Of a stretch of 64,000 bases of DNA, positions 1 to 9,402 are shown one piece after another. A program made the position numbers and the translations under genes. The notes below the pieces were generated by a model. The model had not been told where the DNA came from. It made no database searches and was given only the letters and a program-made list of their open reading frames with translations. The stretch is from positions 3,100,001-3,164,000 of the forward strand of contig NZ_CP060398.1 of assembly GCF_015840915.1 (NCBI RefSeq). Direction: 5' to 3'. Origin of the DNA: Synechococcus sp. CBW1002. Lineage in GTDB: Bacteria > Cyanobacteriota > Cyanobacteriia > PCC-6307 > Cyanobiaceae. How positions within the stretch are numbered: the first letter of the stretch is position 1; the number at the start of each line of letters is the position of its first letter.

Positions 1-1600
1 CCTGCAGCGGGCCGTGGATCCGGCCGGAGGCGCTGAGCTCACCCCGCAGGCTTGTGCCGACGAGGGTATCCAGCCTCTGCAGGGGAAAGGCTGTGAGCTG
101 CAGCTGAGCTTCCAGCGGCCCGGTGCGCAGACCGCCTTCATGGGAGGGCTGTAACGGCAGCTGACCGCTGGCCTGCAGGTAGGGACCCCTGAGGTCATCC
201 AGCCGCAGCAACCCCTTACGCCACACCAGAGAAGCCCGTAGGTCTCCCGTGAGGGGATTGGTGAGCCGGGGCACCTGCACCGCCAACGCCGGTGCCGCCG
301 CAGTCCCGCTCAGCTGGAGACTGCCCGCCAGCGTCTGCTCGGTCAGCCAGGAGGGGGCGCTGGGTGGCAGTGGCAGGTCGCTGGGATCCAGCCGCCAGGT
401 TCCGTTCAACGCCAGCAGCGGCCCCACCCTGCCGGAGGCCGACAGCTGGGAGCGACCGCCCTTCACCTGCAGAGAGGAGACCGCCAGGCCCTGACGGCTC
501 CAGCGGCCGGCCGCCGTTCCCTGCAAGGCCGGCAAGGCCGCTGCGGTGCGGCTGCCCCGAGCCCGACGTGGTGGTTGGGCCTTGAAGCTGAGGCTGACCT
601 GCTGGCGGGGCAGGTGGGCCCGACCGGCCAGGCTGCCGCTCCAGCCTCCCAATCCCCAGATGCTCCGCTCCAGCACCAGGCTGTCGCCTTCGCAGCGCAG
701 GTCTGCGGTGGGGCTGCTGATATCGGTTGCGGCTCGTTTTCCCGTTCCGGTGGTGCTGCCGGGGCTCGCCCCAGGGGGTCGCCAGCGCAGCTGCTTGAGA
801 CTGACGGCTCCGCGGCAGCTGGGCCGTCCCTGGCTCAGGGCCAGGACCAGGCGGCCGTCCAGCTGCCCGGTGGTGTGGCCCTGCAGGGGCGTGAACCGCT
901 GCAGGAGGTTCACCGGCAGGCGCTGGAGGTTGAGCTGTGCCTGCCAGCGCTGGCGATCCCAGCGCCCCCCCGCCTCGATCGCCACCAGCCCAGGACCTTC
1001 GGCCGGCTGCAGACGGCCGCTCAGATCGATCCGACGCTCCTGGAGCATCAGGCCGACCCTGCCGCCGAGGCGCAGGTCGACACCGGCAGGGGCGATCCGC
1101 AGCTGTGCCGGATCAGCAAGGTTGATCCGCAGCTCCAGTGATGGTGGCTTCTGGTTGCGAGTCGGGCTACCCAGGACCCAGTACTGACCGCGTGCATTGC
1201 GGCGCAGATCGGCTTCGGCACCGCGCACCTGCAGATCCAGCACCGGAGTCCAGCGTTGCAGGCTCGCAAACGGGTCGAGAGCCACACCCAGGCCCGCCAC
1301 CCTGGCCTCGGAGCGGTCCTGGGCACCTGGCCCCAGGCTCGAAGGTCCCACCTGCAGCCCCGAGAGGCCGATTCCCTGGTAAGGCCCGAGCTGCATCGGA
1401 TGGCCCAGCACCTGGCTCAGCTGTCGCTCCAGCCGTGGTTTCCAGTGGTCGAAGAGGGTGCGGGCCAGGTGGTCAGCCCCTAACCAGGCCAGACCCGCGG
1501 CAGCGCCAAGGCCGAGCAGCCAGGGCAGCCGGCAGGAGAGGGGTGTCGTCGTCCGGTACCAGCTGGCCGCCGATGGTGATGAATCCGGCAAGCCCGCCAT
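1..1600 (-). CDS. TamB-like (DUF490-type) envelope protein, N-terminal part; runs off the window
   Basis: The reading frame is open from ATG at 1600 down to base 1, so only the first ~533 residues are visible. The N-terminus (starting MAGLPDSS) has one hydrophobic segment at about residues 28-45, followed by an AsmA/TamB-style start and long stretches of repetitive beta-type sequence rich in L, Q, R and G. Typical phrases are a region around LDLQVRGAEADLRR and later GQLDGRLVLAL. In Gram-negative bacteria TamB-like proteins are anchored in the inner membrane and bridge the periplasm in outer-membrane biogenesis or lipid transport; cyanobacteria carry large homologues. The C-terminal DUF490 domain, which would confirm the call, lies outside the window. 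The gene is divergent from ycf51 with a 67-bp AT-containing gap (TATAAA at 1636-1641). Confidence 0.7.
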   Translation of the reverse strand, partial: MAGLPDSSPSAASWYRTTTPLSCRLPWLLGLGAAAGLAWLGADHLARTLFDHWKPRLERQLSQVLGHPMQLGPYQGIGLSGLQVGPSSLGPGAQDRSEARVAGLGVALDPFASLQRWTPVLDLQVRGAEADLRRNARGQYWVLGSPTRNQKPPSLELRINLADPAQLRIAPAGVDLRLGGRVGLMLQERRIDLSGRLQPAEGPGLVAIEAGGRWDRQRWQAQLNLQRLPVNLLQRFTPLQGHTTGQLDGRLVLALSQGRPSCRGAVSLKQLRWRPPGASPGSTTGTGKRAATDISSPTADLRCEGDSLVLERSIWGLGGWSGSLAGRAHLPRQQVSLSFKAQPPRRARGSRTAAALPALQGTAAGRWSRQGLAVSSLQVKGGRSQLSASGRVGPLLALNGTWRLDPSDLPLPPSAPSWLTEQTLAGSLQLSGTAAAPALAVQVPRLTNPLTGDLRASLVWRKGLLRLDDLRGPYLQASGQLPLQPSHEGGLRTGPLEAQLQLTAFPLQRLDTLVGTSLRGELSASGRIHGPLQ

Positions 1601-1667
1601 GCCCCTGGGTCTGCCCGTGTCTTCGACGGGCGCAATATAAAAGTCATCTGCCGCTTGACCAGCCCCC

Positions 1668-2135
1668 ATGCCTGCCGATCCAATCCTGTTCACGGCGGGC
1701 CAGTGGCTCGGCGCCGCCAGCGGCGGCCTGGCCCTTCTCACCGGGATCGGCTTCCTGGCCACCTGGGGGATTCGCTTCCGTCTGGTGGGGATCACCAGCT
1801 TCACCGCCCTGCTGTCGCTCTCCTGCCTGGCCTTTGCCGTGAGCTACAGCCCGCGGGTGTCGATCGAGGGGGCGGTGCCCGTGCCCGTGGTGTTCGACAA
1901 CGGCGGTGATCTGGTGATCGCTGCGGCGCCTGCCAATCTCGACCCGGCCGCTGTGGCCCCGACCCTGGAGCAGGTTGCCAGCAACCTGCGGGGCAGCGGC
2001 CGCAATTCCGCGGATGGGTTTGTGCGGGTCAGGCTGCGCCGACTCGAAACGGTGGCGCCCGGCCTGAGCCGTCCGGTGGTGCTGGGTGAGGCCACCCGCA
2101 GCCTGCGGGATGGTTCGGTCGTGCTGGCAGGCTGA
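1668..2135 (+). CDS. ycf51: Ycf51 family protein (DUF2518)
   Basis: This 155-residue protein has two N-terminal hydrophobic segments (about residues 15-32 and 38-60) and a soluble C-terminal half. The stretch WGIRFRLVGITSF after the first helix and VVFDNGGDLVIAAAP in the middle are the pattern I associate with the Ycf51/DUF2518 family, found in cyanobacteria and red-algal plastids. Its function is not established; a thylakoid or plasma-membrane location is inferred from the helices. The start is ATG at 1668, directly after the divergent promoter gap shared with the TamB-like gene. The 3' end overlaps the next gene if that gene starts at 2110. Confidence 0.75.
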   Translation: MPADPILFTAGQWLGAASGGLALLTGIGFLATWGIRFRLVGITSFTALLSLSCLAFAVSYSPRVSIEGAVPVPVVFDNGGDLVIAAAPANLDPAAVAPTLEQVASNLRGSGRNSADGFVRVRLRRLETVAPGLSRPVVLGEATRSLRDGSVVLAG

Positions 2136-2532
2136 TCGCTTGCTGCCCCTGCCCCGCCACTGTCATCGCGAGCAGCGTCGGCTGGAGCAGGCCGGCATCG
2201 TGGCCTGGGAACACCTGGCCGGGCTGGACGATCGTGCCCTGCGGGATCTCGGCAGCGGCGGTGGCGCCAGCGAGAAGCAACTGATCAAGCTTCGTGCCCA
2301 GGCGCGACTGGTCTGCGAGGTGGGCCTTCACCCTTCAGAGGCGGCGCTGCTGCTCTACGCCGGCATTGCGGACCGTCGCGGCCTTGCCCAGGCCGATCCC
2401 CAGCGCCTGTGGGTGCAGATGGGCCGCCTGCAGCGCAGCTTCACCGGCATGGCGGTTCCGGCGTTGGAACTATCCACACTGCGGCAGTGGATCGCCGCCG
2501 CCCGGGAAGGCCTCGGTCGCTCCCGGAACTGA
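2110..2532 (+). CDS. DUF4332-like helix-hairpin-helix protein
   Basis: Small soluble protein whose middle reads EQAGIVAWEHLAGLDDRALRDL, a helix-hairpin-helix-like pattern seen in cyanobacterial DUF4332 proteins. It is followed by a helical segment (SEKQLIKLRAQARLV) and an ALLLYAGI repeat of the same kind. No catalytic residues are recognisable; such folds usually bind nucleic acid or protein, but the role here is unknown. The start is uncertain. ATG at 2110 would overlap ycf51 by 26 bp, whereas TTG at 2140 lies just after the ycf51 stop and begins directly at the conserved LPLPR segment. Either way it is co-transcribed with ycf51. Confidence 0.55.
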   Translation: MVRSCWQADRLLPLPRHCHREQRRLEQAGIVAWEHLAGLDDRALRDLGSGGGASEKQLIKLRAQARLVCEVGLHPSEAALLLYAGIADRRGLAQADPQRLWVQMGRLQRSFTGMAVPALELSTLRQWIAAAREGLGRSRN

Positions 2533-2598
2533 CACCCGTACCGACCCGATGCCGGTTGCCGCTGACTGGAATGGATGCAGCCCCCGATGGGTGGCACC

Positions 2599-2925
2599 AT
2601 GCCGAACCGCTCCAAACTCCTGAACTCCTCACGCCCCGCCTTGCATCGTTTGTTGACTGGCGCCGGGGCTCTCCTTTTCGGTTTTGCCACCTACCCCCTC
2701 GGTAGCGCTGGCTTGGCTGCTTCGCCCCTCCTCGAATCGGTGAAGCAGAACCCTGCCCTGGCGCAGAGCATCTGTGCTCAGTTGCGGCAGTTCAACAGCC
2801 AGGGCATGTCAGCCACCTCCCCGCAGGCGGTGAGTCGCATCGCGCAGCAGCGGGGTCTCACCCCCGTCGATGCCGAGGTGCTCACCACCTACGTGATCGG
2901 GCTTCACTGCCCTGAGGTTCGCTGA
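2599..2925 (+). CDS. small exported protein, unknown function
   Basis: About 108 residues from ATG 2599 (MPNRSKLL); an in-frame ATG at 2575 would add eight residues. The basic N-terminus and the hydrophobic stretch GAGALLFGFATYPLGSAGLA look like a signal peptide ending near the ALA-type junction before SPLLESV. The mature part is about 70 residues, mostly helical, with two cysteines (ICAQL and HCPEV) that could form a disulfide. The pattern resembles short picocyanobacterial secreted proteins without assigned function. It lies 17 bp before the hydrolase gene and may share its transcript. Confidence 0.55.
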   Translation: MPNRSKLLNSSRPALHRLLTGAGALLFGFATYPLGSAGLAASPLLESVKQNPALAQSICAQLRQFNSQGMSATSPQAVSRIAQQRGLTPVDAEVLTTYVIGLHCPEVR

Positions 2926-2942
2926 CCTCCGCACCACTGGCA

Positions 2943-4562
2943 GTGGCCCAGGAGGACCTCCGCCTCCTGTGTCGCGACGGGGTGAGCCTGGCAGCCCGGC
3001 GTTGGCGGCCGCGGGGATCCGGTTTCTGGCCTGTTCTGTTGATGCGTCAGCCCTACGGCCGGGCGATCGCCTCAACGGTGACCTACGCCCATCCCGCCTG
3101 GTATGCCGCTCAGGGGTATCAGGTGGTAGTGGTCGATGTGCGCGGACGAGGGGAGTCCGGTGGCCAGTTCAGAGGCTTCGCCCAGGAGGCTTCCGATGGT
3201 GCTGACTGTGTGCGCTGGGCTCGCCACCTGGACCACGCCAATGGACGGGTGGGGACGTACGGCTTCTCCTATCAGGGGCTCACCCAGGTGCTCTCGGACG
3301 GGAGCGTCCCGCAGGACTTCCCCGATGCCCTTGCACCGGCCCATTGCGGTCTTGATGAACGCTGCCACTGGGCCAGTGAGGGGGGGGCGCACTGGTGGGC
3401 CCTGGGGTTGGGCTGGGCCCTGCAGCTGGCGGCCCAGGGCTGTGCCCGTCGTTCTGACGGAGAGGGCTGGCTGGAGATCCGGCGCAGCCTCGAAACCGGC
3501 ACATTTCTGCAGGAGGGCGTGAACCTGCTTGAGCGCCACGACCCCTTGGGAATGGGTCTGACCTGGTTAGGCCGTGAACCTGCCATCTCGGAGGGCTGGA
3601 CCTGCCATCAAGCGCCCCTGGAGCTGCTACGCCGACCGATGCTGCTGATCGGCGGTTGGTACGACCCCCATCTTCGCGGCGTGCTGGATCTGTGGCGGCG
3701 GTCGCAGGCGGCGGGGGGTGATCCGTGGCTGCGCATCGGTGCCTGGTCTCATCTGAACTGGCGCGGCGGGCTCGATGCCCTGCAGCTGGCCTTCTTCGAT
3801 CGGCACCTGAAGGCATCGGAGGTCTCGATGAGCCCCCCGGGACCCTTGCCCCCGCCGCTGCTGCTCGAGCGCCTGGGAGACGGTGCCTGGCGATCCCCAG
3901 ATCCTGCCGCTCCCTCTGCCGACGCCTGGTGGCTCCGAAGTCAGGGGCTGGCGGCCGTCCGCGTCGACGAAGGCCAACTCATCCCCGGGGTCAGCACTGA
4001 GGGGCCTGCGGATGGTGCCGGTGCATGCACCCTGACCCTGGTGCACGATCCCTGGAGGCCACTGCCTGGCCGGGGCGGCCACCTGGGCCTGGATGCCGGT
4101 CCGGTCGACCGGGCTGATCTGGACGCCCGCAGCGATGTGGCCTGCTTCAGCACGCCCCCCCTGGCCGAGCCCCTGGAGCTGTTCGGCCAGCCCGAGCTCT
4201 GCATCGACGTGGCTGCTGATCAAGCCAGCTACGACCTCTGCGGTGCCCTCTCCGTGGTGGCTGCGGATGGCATGGGGGTGCGGCAATGGAGCACCGGGGT
4301 TCTCCGCTGCCGGAACAACCTCTCAGGCCTGCCCCAGCCCCGCAGCCTCCTGTTTCAGCCGGTGCTGCTGGCGCTGCGGCCCGGCGAGCGCCTGCGCCTG
4401 TCCCTGGGGGCTTCCTCCTGGCCGCAGATCGGAGTGAACTCGGGAGACCCGGATGTTGCGCCCGGGCCGGTGACCCACCGCCATCGGGTGATCACTCTTC
4501 AGTTCAGGCTTCCGGGCGCCCGGTTGCGCCTGCGTTCCTTGGCATCAGAGGGGCTGGATTAG
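2943..4562 (+). CDS. CocE/NonD family alpha/beta hydrolase (X-Pro dipeptidyl-peptidase S15-like)
   Basis: A 539-residue protein with an S15-type alpha/beta hydrolase domain. The nucleophile elbow GFSYQG places the catalytic serine at about residue 109. The acid is probably Asp241 in GGWYDPH and the base His270 in AWSHLNW. An N-terminal VVVDVRGRGESGG motif is typical of the family. After residue ~380 the sequence changes to the beta-rich PepX_C jelly-roll type (ELFGQPELCIDV onward). Family members cleave esters or acyl-peptide bonds (cocaine esterase, glutaryl acylase); the natural substrate here cannot be told. No signal peptide is seen, so it is probably cytosolic. The start is GTG at 2943; the 3' end is 6 bp from the next gene. 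Confidence 0.85.
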   Translation: MAQEDLRLLCRDGVSLAARRWRPRGSGFWPVLLMRQPYGRAIASTVTYAHPAWYAAQGYQVVVVDVRGRGESGGQFRGFAQEASDGADCVRWARHLDHANGRVGTYGFSYQGLTQVLSDGSVPQDFPDALAPAHCGLDERCHWASEGGAHWWALGLGWALQLAAQGCARRSDGEGWLEIRRSLETGTFLQEGVNLLERHDPLGMGLTWLGREPAISEGWTCHQAPLELLRRPMLLIGGWYDPHLRGVLDLWRRSQAAGGDPWLRIGAWSHLNWRGGLDALQLAFFDRHLKASEVSMSPPGPLPPPLLLERLGDGAWRSPDPAAPSADAWWLRSQGLAAVRVDEGQLIPGVSTEGPADGAGACTLTLVHDPWRPLPGRGGHLGLDAGPVDRADLDARSDVACFSTPPLAEPLELFGQPELCIDVAADQASYDLCGALSVVAADGMGVRQWSTGVLRCRNNLSGLPQPRSLLFQPVLLALRPGERLRLSLGASSWPQIGVNSGDPDVAPGPVTHRHRVITLQFRLPGARLRLRSLASEGLD

Positions 4563-4568
4563 GGCAAC

Positions 4569-5408
4569 GTGCTTCGACCATCCCGGTTTCGGCCAAACTG
4601 TCGCCACCGCGCACCCCCTGCCGTGCTTCACCGCCGTCCTGCTCTGCCCTTGTCATTGCTGCTGCTGGGTGGCGTGGTCACTCCGCTCTGTCTCGGTGCT
4701 CGACCGGTTGTTGCGGGCCTCGGCTCGCTGGAGGGGAACGGGGATGGAGCCCCCACCCTGGTGGCTGAAGTCGCAAGCCCCCAACGCAAGCAGACCAAGC
4801 AGAAGCTGCGCAAGGCCGCCGAGAGGATCCTGCTCGCCATCCAGCAAAGCGATGCCAGGGCTCTCTATGGCTATCTGGCTGAGCCCGTGCGACGCTTCAC
4901 AACCCCTGCCGCTATGCAGGAGCGCCTCGCCTCGCTGGGTGGCGTGCGCAGCACCCGGATCGAATCCCTGGTGCTCGGCGCCGATGACGGCACGGTGGAG
5001 GCGGAACTGGTCACCCCCCGTGGCACCCGGCCCCTCACGCTCATTCTGGATGGGGAGGGCAAGATTCTCGGCTGGGAGCTCGATCGCAGCCAGATCCCCG
5101 TCGAGGACACCGCCGTGAAATTCATTGAGGATCTGGCCGCTGGGCGGGTGCTGACGGCCCGCAGCCTGATGTCCGCCGCCATGCAGGAGGAGATGCTGCC
5201 GGCCGCCTTGCAGGAGCGCTGGCAGGGTCTGCAGAAGCTCACCGGTCCGTTCCAGCGGGTGCGGGGCAGCGTTTTCGCCGGCCGGGATGAGACGCAGCAG
5301 CTGGTGTTGGTCACCACCCAGTTCGGGCAGCTCACCGACAACCTCTTCGTGATTCTCAACCTGCAGGGCCAGGTGATCGGGGTCGATTTCCCCCTCGACG
5401 CCTTCTGA
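4569..5408 (+). CDS. exported protein with two DUF3887-like repeats, unknown function
   Basis: The 279-residue frame carries a hydrophobic N-terminal segment (LPLSLLLLGGVVTPL) consistent with a signal peptide or anchor. The mature region contains two successive NTF2-like/DUF3887-type units: around residues 75-165, KAAERILLAIQQSDARALYGYL then RTRPLTLILDGEGKILGWEL is not contiguous but follows the same order, and a second unit around 180-279 ends in GQVIGVDFPLDAF. Such folds commonly serve as non-catalytic binding modules. Two GTG starts are possible: 4569, six bases after the hydrolase stop, and 4623, which would put the signal peptide at the true N-terminus. Close spacing suggests one operon with the CocE-type hydrolase. 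Confidence 0.55.
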   Translation: MLRPSRFRPNCRHRAPPAVLHRRPALPLSLLLLGGVVTPLCLGARPVVAGLGSLEGNGDGAPTLVAEVASPQRKQTKQKLRKAAERILLAIQQSDARALYGYLAEPVRRFTTPAAMQERLASLGGVRSTRIESLVLGADDGTVEAELVTPRGTRPLTLILDGEGKILGWELDRSQIPVEDTAVKFIEDLAAGRVLTARSLMSAAMQEEMLPAALQERWQGLQKLTGPFQRVRGSVFAGRDETQQLVLVTTQFGQLTDNLFVILNLQGQVIGVDFPLDAF

Positions 5409-5477
5409 TCCTCAACAGCGGGGCCCAGCCGTCGCTTCGCCCCGGCAAAGCGGCTTAAGCTCCGGCCCAGCACGTCA

Positions 5478-7787
5478 ATGGATATGGCCCTGGTCTGCCT
5501 CGATTGGATGGTTGAAGACGGGCAACGGCTGGCGGAGTGCAGGCACGATCACCCCCTTGCGGTTCTTGGGCCCCAGCCCCTGCCGGATGGCGGCTGGGTG
5601 GTGCGAATCTGGATGCCTGAGGCCGATCAGGTCGAACTCCTCTGCAACGGCCGCAGCCTGGCGATGGCGACCCCGAACCATCCCTGGCTGTTTGAGGCCG
5701 AGGTCGAGGGGGATCCCGGCTGCTCCTATCAGGTGCGGGTGCAACGGGGCGGCATCGAGCACGTTCAGCACGATCCCTGGGCGTTCCGCCAGGAATGGAT
5801 GGGTGAGATGGACCGCCATCTCTTCGCCGAAGGCAACCATCACCACATCTGGCACCGCATGGGGGCCCACCCCGGCGAGCGGGATGGCGTCGCCGGGGTG
5901 CAGTTCTGCCTCTGGGCGCCCAACGCCCGCAGTGTGGCGATCCTGGGCGACTTCAACAGCTGGGACGGTCGCCATCATCCGATGCAATCGCGGCTGGGCG
6001 GCTGCTGGGAATTGTTCGTACCGGGTCTGCGCCGCGGCGAGCTCTACAAGTACGAGATCCGCACCCAGGCGGGCCACTGCTACCAGAAGGCCGATCCCTA
6101 CGGCTTCCAGCACGAGGTGAGGCCCAACACCAGTTCGCGGATCGCAGGGCTGGCCAGCTTCGCCTGGAATGATGCCGACTGGATGGCCCGGCGGGATGCG
6201 GCCAACCCGCTCGATCAGCCGATCTCGGTCTACGAGATGCACCTGGGCAGCTGGATGCACGCCAGCGCCGATCAGCCCTATGTGGAACCTGACGGCTCGG
6301 TGAGGGAGCCGGTGGCTGCGGCCGATCTCAAACCGGGTGCCCGGCTGCTCACCTACCCGGAGCTGGCCGATCGGGTGATCCCCTACGTGAAGGCCCGCGG
6401 CTTCACCCACATCGAACTGATGCCGATCTCCGAGCATCCCTTCGATGGCTCCTGGGGTTATCAGGTGACCGGCTGGTATGCGCCCACCAGCCGCTTCGGC
6501 AGCCCTGATGAGTTCCGGGCCTTCGTGGACCGCTGCCACGCCGAGGGCATCGGTGTGATTCTCGACTGGGTTCCCGGCCACTTTCCCAAGGATGGCCATG
6601 GCCTGGCCTTCTTCGATGGCGCGCACCTCTACGAGCATGCCGATCCGCGCATCGGCGAGCACAAGGAGTGGGGCACGCTGATCTTCAACTACAGCCGCAA
6701 TGAGGTTCGTAACTTCCTGGTGGCGAATCTGGTGTACTGGTTTGATCAGTTCCACATCGATGGCATCCGTGTGGATGCGGTCGCCTCGATGCTCTATCGC
6801 GACTATCTGCGCCCGGATGGAGAGTGGCTGGCGAATGAGAATGGCGGACGTGAGAACCTCGAAGCTGTGCGCTTCCTGCAGCAGGCGAACTATGTCTTGT
6901 TCCAGCACTTCCCAGGTGCTCTGTCGATCGCGGAGGAATCCACCACCTGGCCGATGGTGACCCAGCCCACCAGCATCGGTGGCCTTGGCTTCAACCTGAA
7001 GTGGAACATGGGCTGGATGCACGACATGCTCGATTATTTCGAGCTCGATCCCTGGTTCCGGCAGTTCCATCAGAACAACATCACGTTTTCAATCTGGTAT
7101 ACCTATACCGAGAACTTCATGCTCGCCCTCAGCCACGATGAAGTGGTGCATGGCAAGAGCAACCTGCTTCACAAGATGCCCGGCGATGACTGGCAGAAGT
7201 TTGCCAATGTTCGGGCCCTTCTGACCTACATGTGGACCCACCCGGGCAAGAAGACAATCTTCATGGGCATGGAGTTCGGCCAGCGGGCTGAATGGAATGT
7301 CTGGGGAGATCTGCAATGGGACCTGCTCCAGTACGAGTCGCACCTGGGCCTGCAGCGGTTGGTGGATGATCTCAATGCCTTTTACAAGGCGGAACCAGCA
7401 CTCTGGCGCGATGATTTCAATGAGTACGGTTTCCAGTGGATCGATTGCAACGACAACCGCCACTCGGTGATCAGCTTCATGCGCCGCGACAGCACCGGTG
7501 GTGGCTGGCTGCTGGTGGTGGCGAACTTCACGCCTCAGAGCCACTCCCACTACCGGGTGGGAGTCCCGATCGAGGGCTTCTACGCCGAGGTGTTCAACAG
7601 CGACAGTGCTCGCTACGGCGGCAGCAATCTTGGCAACCTCGGAGGAAAATTCACTGATCCCTGGAGTATCCACGGCTACGACCAGGCGCTGGATCTCTGC
7701 CTGCCGCCCTTGAGTGTGCTGATTCTTCGCCGTGATGAGGCCCGCAGTCAGATCTCTTCAGCCGCTGAAGCGACAGGGGAAGCCTGA
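5478..7787 (+). CDS. glgB: 1,4-alpha-glucan branching enzyme
   Basis: Forms alpha-1,6 branches in glycogen by cutting and transferring alpha-1,4 chains in the cytosol. The 769-residue product has the family layout: an N-terminal CBM48-type beta domain (residues ~20-210, with [13 protein letters not shown]), a GH13 catalytic barrel and a C-terminal beta domain. The catalytic triad can be placed by spacing: nucleophile Asp433 in [11 protein letters not shown], acid/base Glu486 in [10 protein letters not shown], and Asp554 in [11 protein letters not shown]. These are 53 and 68 residues apart, the same intervals as in E. coli GlgB. Length is normal for cyanobacteria. The gene stands alone, 69 bp after the DUF3887-like gene and followed by a long intergenic region. 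Confidence 0.97.
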   Translation: MDMALVCLDWMVEDGQRLAECRHDHPLAVLGPQPLPDGGWVVRIWMPEADQVELLCNGRSLAMATPNHPWLFEAEVEGDPGCSYQVRVQRGGIEHVQHDPWAFRQEWMGEMDRHLFAEGNHHHIWHRMGAHPGERDGVAGVQFCLWAPNARSVAILGDFNSWDGRHHPMQSRLGGCWELFVPGLRRGELYKYEIRTQAGHCYQKADPYGFQHEVRPNTSSRIAGLASFAWNDADWMARRDAANPLDQPISVYEMHLGSWMHASADQPYVEPDGSVREPVAAADLKPGARLLTYPELADRVIPYVKARGFTHIELMPISEHPFDGSWGYQVTGWYAPTSRFGSPDEFRAFVDRCHAEGIGVILDWVPGHFPKDGHGLAFFDGAHLYEHADPRIGEHKEWGTLIFNYSRNEVRNFLVANLVYWFDQFHIDGIRVDAVASMLYRDYLRPDGEWLANENGGRENLEAVRFLQQANYVLFQHFPGALSIAEESTTWPMVTQPTSIGGLGFNLKWNMGWMHDMLDYFELDPWFRQFHQNNITFSIWYTYTENFMLALSHDEVVHGKSNLLHKMPGDDWQKFANVRALLTYMWTHPGKKTIFMGMEFGQRAEWNVWGDLQWDLLQYESHLGLQRLVDDLNAFYKAEPALWRDDFNEYGFQWIDCNDNRHSVISFMRRDSTGGGWLLVVANFTPQSHSHYRVGVPIEGFYAEVFNSDSARYGGSNLGNLGGKFTDPWSIHGYDQALDLCLPPLSVLILRRDEARSQISSAAEATGEA

Positions 7788-8343
7788 GTCTCCACAGAAG
7801 AGATCTGCATACCCAGCTCTCTGGCTGCTTCCAGAATCCAGGGTCAGCCCTGGCATGAATTTGCCTGAGTGAACTTCGGGTCGGAGAGAGCAGAATCCAC
7901 TGAGACGGCTCTTAGACTATGCCCAGATTCGCAGGCAAGACCTGTCCGTCAGGACGGGCTTCTGCTCGGGAGATTTTTCTCCGCAAGATCGAACGCTGAC
8001 CCCCAGTGACTGAATCCTGGCGGCAGTCCTTGTCGATTGATTGCAGAAGTGTGAGCAGCAGTGCTTGATGGCTACATTCAGAGATTTCTGGAGTGCTGGA
8101 ACCTGACTATTGACGGTTCAATCATCCAGGAGATTCCGCCTCAATTGCCCTGGCTTCTGACATAGCATTACCACGAAGAATCTTCCAGTAGAGTATAGCT
8201 AGCTCGGCTATTGATACACTTTATTTCAACCTCTCAGCTTTGGAGTGACCGTCAAGTCGGTCGTGGCGCCCCCTGGGCATGAGTCCTCCGCCGAGGCTCT
8301 CGGCTAGGTTTCCGATCGCGATTCCCCTGCCCTGACGACCCCC
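7788..8343. other. 556-bp AT-richer intergenic region between glgB and hemE
   Basis: No open frame here looks coding in codon use or similarity. The stretch 7900-8230 is visibly AT-richer than the neighbouring genes. It contains a short hairpin around 7945-7965 (CCTGTCC and GGACGGG with one G-U pair) and a GC-rich hairpin (GCCGAG / CTCGGC) within the last ~40 bases before hemE. No tRNA cloverleaf or known small-RNA motif (for example the Yfr1 core) was recognised. The hemE promoter and leader must lie here; a non-coding RNA is possible but unsupported. Confidence 0.5.
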
Positions 8344-9402
8344 ATGGCCGACACCCTCCCCCTGCTGCTGCGCGCCGCCCGAGGTGAGCAGGTGGAGCGT
8401 CCGCCGGTGTGGATGATGCGCCAGGCAGGCCGTTACATGAAGGTCTACCGCGATCTGCGCGATCGTCATCCCGGCTTCCGCGAGCGCTCCGAGAACCCGG
8501 ATCTCTCCTACGAGATCTCGATGCAGCCGTTTCACGCCTTCCAGCCCGATGGCGTGATCCTGTTCTCCGACATCCTCACGCCCCTGCCTGGCATGGGGAT
8601 CGACTTCGACATCATCGAGAGCAAGGGGCCGATCATCGAGCCCGCCATTCGCTCCCAGGCCCAGGTGGATGCGCTGCGTCCCCTGGATCCCGCCGAGGCC
8701 CTCCCCTTTGTTGGTGAGGTGCTGTCTCGCCTTCGCCAGGATGTGGGCAACGCGGCCACCGTTCTCGGTTTTGTCGGCGCGCCCTGGACCCTGGCGGCCT
8801 ACGCAGTGGAGGGCAAGAGCTCCAAGACCTATTCCGTGATCAAGGCGATGGCCTTCCGGGAGCCGGCGCTGCTGCACCAGTTGCTGGGCCACCTGGCGGA
8901 TTCGATCGCCGCTTACGTGCGCTACCAGATCGACTCGGGAGCCCAGGTGGTGCAGCTGTTCGACTCCTGGGCCGGTCAGCTCAGCCCGATCGATTACGAC
9001 GTCTTCGCGGCTCCCTACCAGAAGCGGGTGATCGATCAGGTGAAAGCCACCCACCCCGACACTCCCTTGATTCTTTACATCTCCGGCAGTGCCGGTGTGT
9101 TGGAGCGGATGGGCCGCACCGGTGTCGACATCGTGTCGCTGGACTGGACCGTGGACATGGCCGATGGCTGTGCCCGGCTGCCCCAGCACCTCGGCGTTCA
9201 GGGCAATGTCGACCCCGGCCTGCTGTTCGGCACCCCGGAGGCGATCCGCGAGCGCATCCTCGACACCGTGCGCAAGGCCAAGGGCCGCAAACACATCCTC
9301 AACCTTGGCCATGGCATCCTGCCGGGCACTCCCGAGGAGAACGCCCGTGTGTTCTTCGAGACCGGCAAGGCCGTCCATGAGCTGCTCGGAGCGGCCGTTT
9401 GA
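8344..9402 (+). CDS. hemE: uroporphyrinogen decarboxylase
   Basis: Converts uroporphyrinogen III to coproporphyrinogen III, the shared step to haem, chlorophyll and phycobilins, in the cytosol. The 352-residue protein is of standard length. The N-terminal signature [13 protein letters not shown] (residues ~21-33) carries the conserved arginines that bind substrate carboxylates. Further signatures are the segment around [12 protein letters not shown], with the catalytic-region aspartate, [10 protein letters not shown] and the C-terminal [13 protein letters not shown]. The ATG at 8344 matches the usual N-terminus. The stop overlaps the TTG start of the next gene by 4 bp (TTGA), implying translational coupling. 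Confidence 0.97.
   Translation: MADTLPLLLRAARGEQVERPPVWMMRQAGRYMKVYRDLRDRHPGFRERSENPDLSYEISMQPFHAFQPDGVILFSDILTPLPGMGIDFDIIESKGPIIEPAIRSQAQVDALRPLDPAEALPFVGEVLSRLRQDVGNAATVLGFVGAPWTLAAYAVEGKSSKTYSVIKAMAFREPALLHQLLGHLADSIAAYVRYQIDSGAQVVQLFDSWAGQLSPIDYDVFAAPYQKRVIDQVKATHPDTPLILYISGSAGVLERMGRTGVDIVSLDWTVDMADGCARLPQHLGVQGNVDPGLLFGTPEAIRERILDTVRKAKGRKHILNLGHGILPGTPEENARVFFETGKAVHELLGAAV

Noticed and set aside
5475-7070. 531-residue frame antisense to glgB
   Set aside because: Mirror of a clear GH13 enzyme; the third-base GC bias opens the opposite frame.
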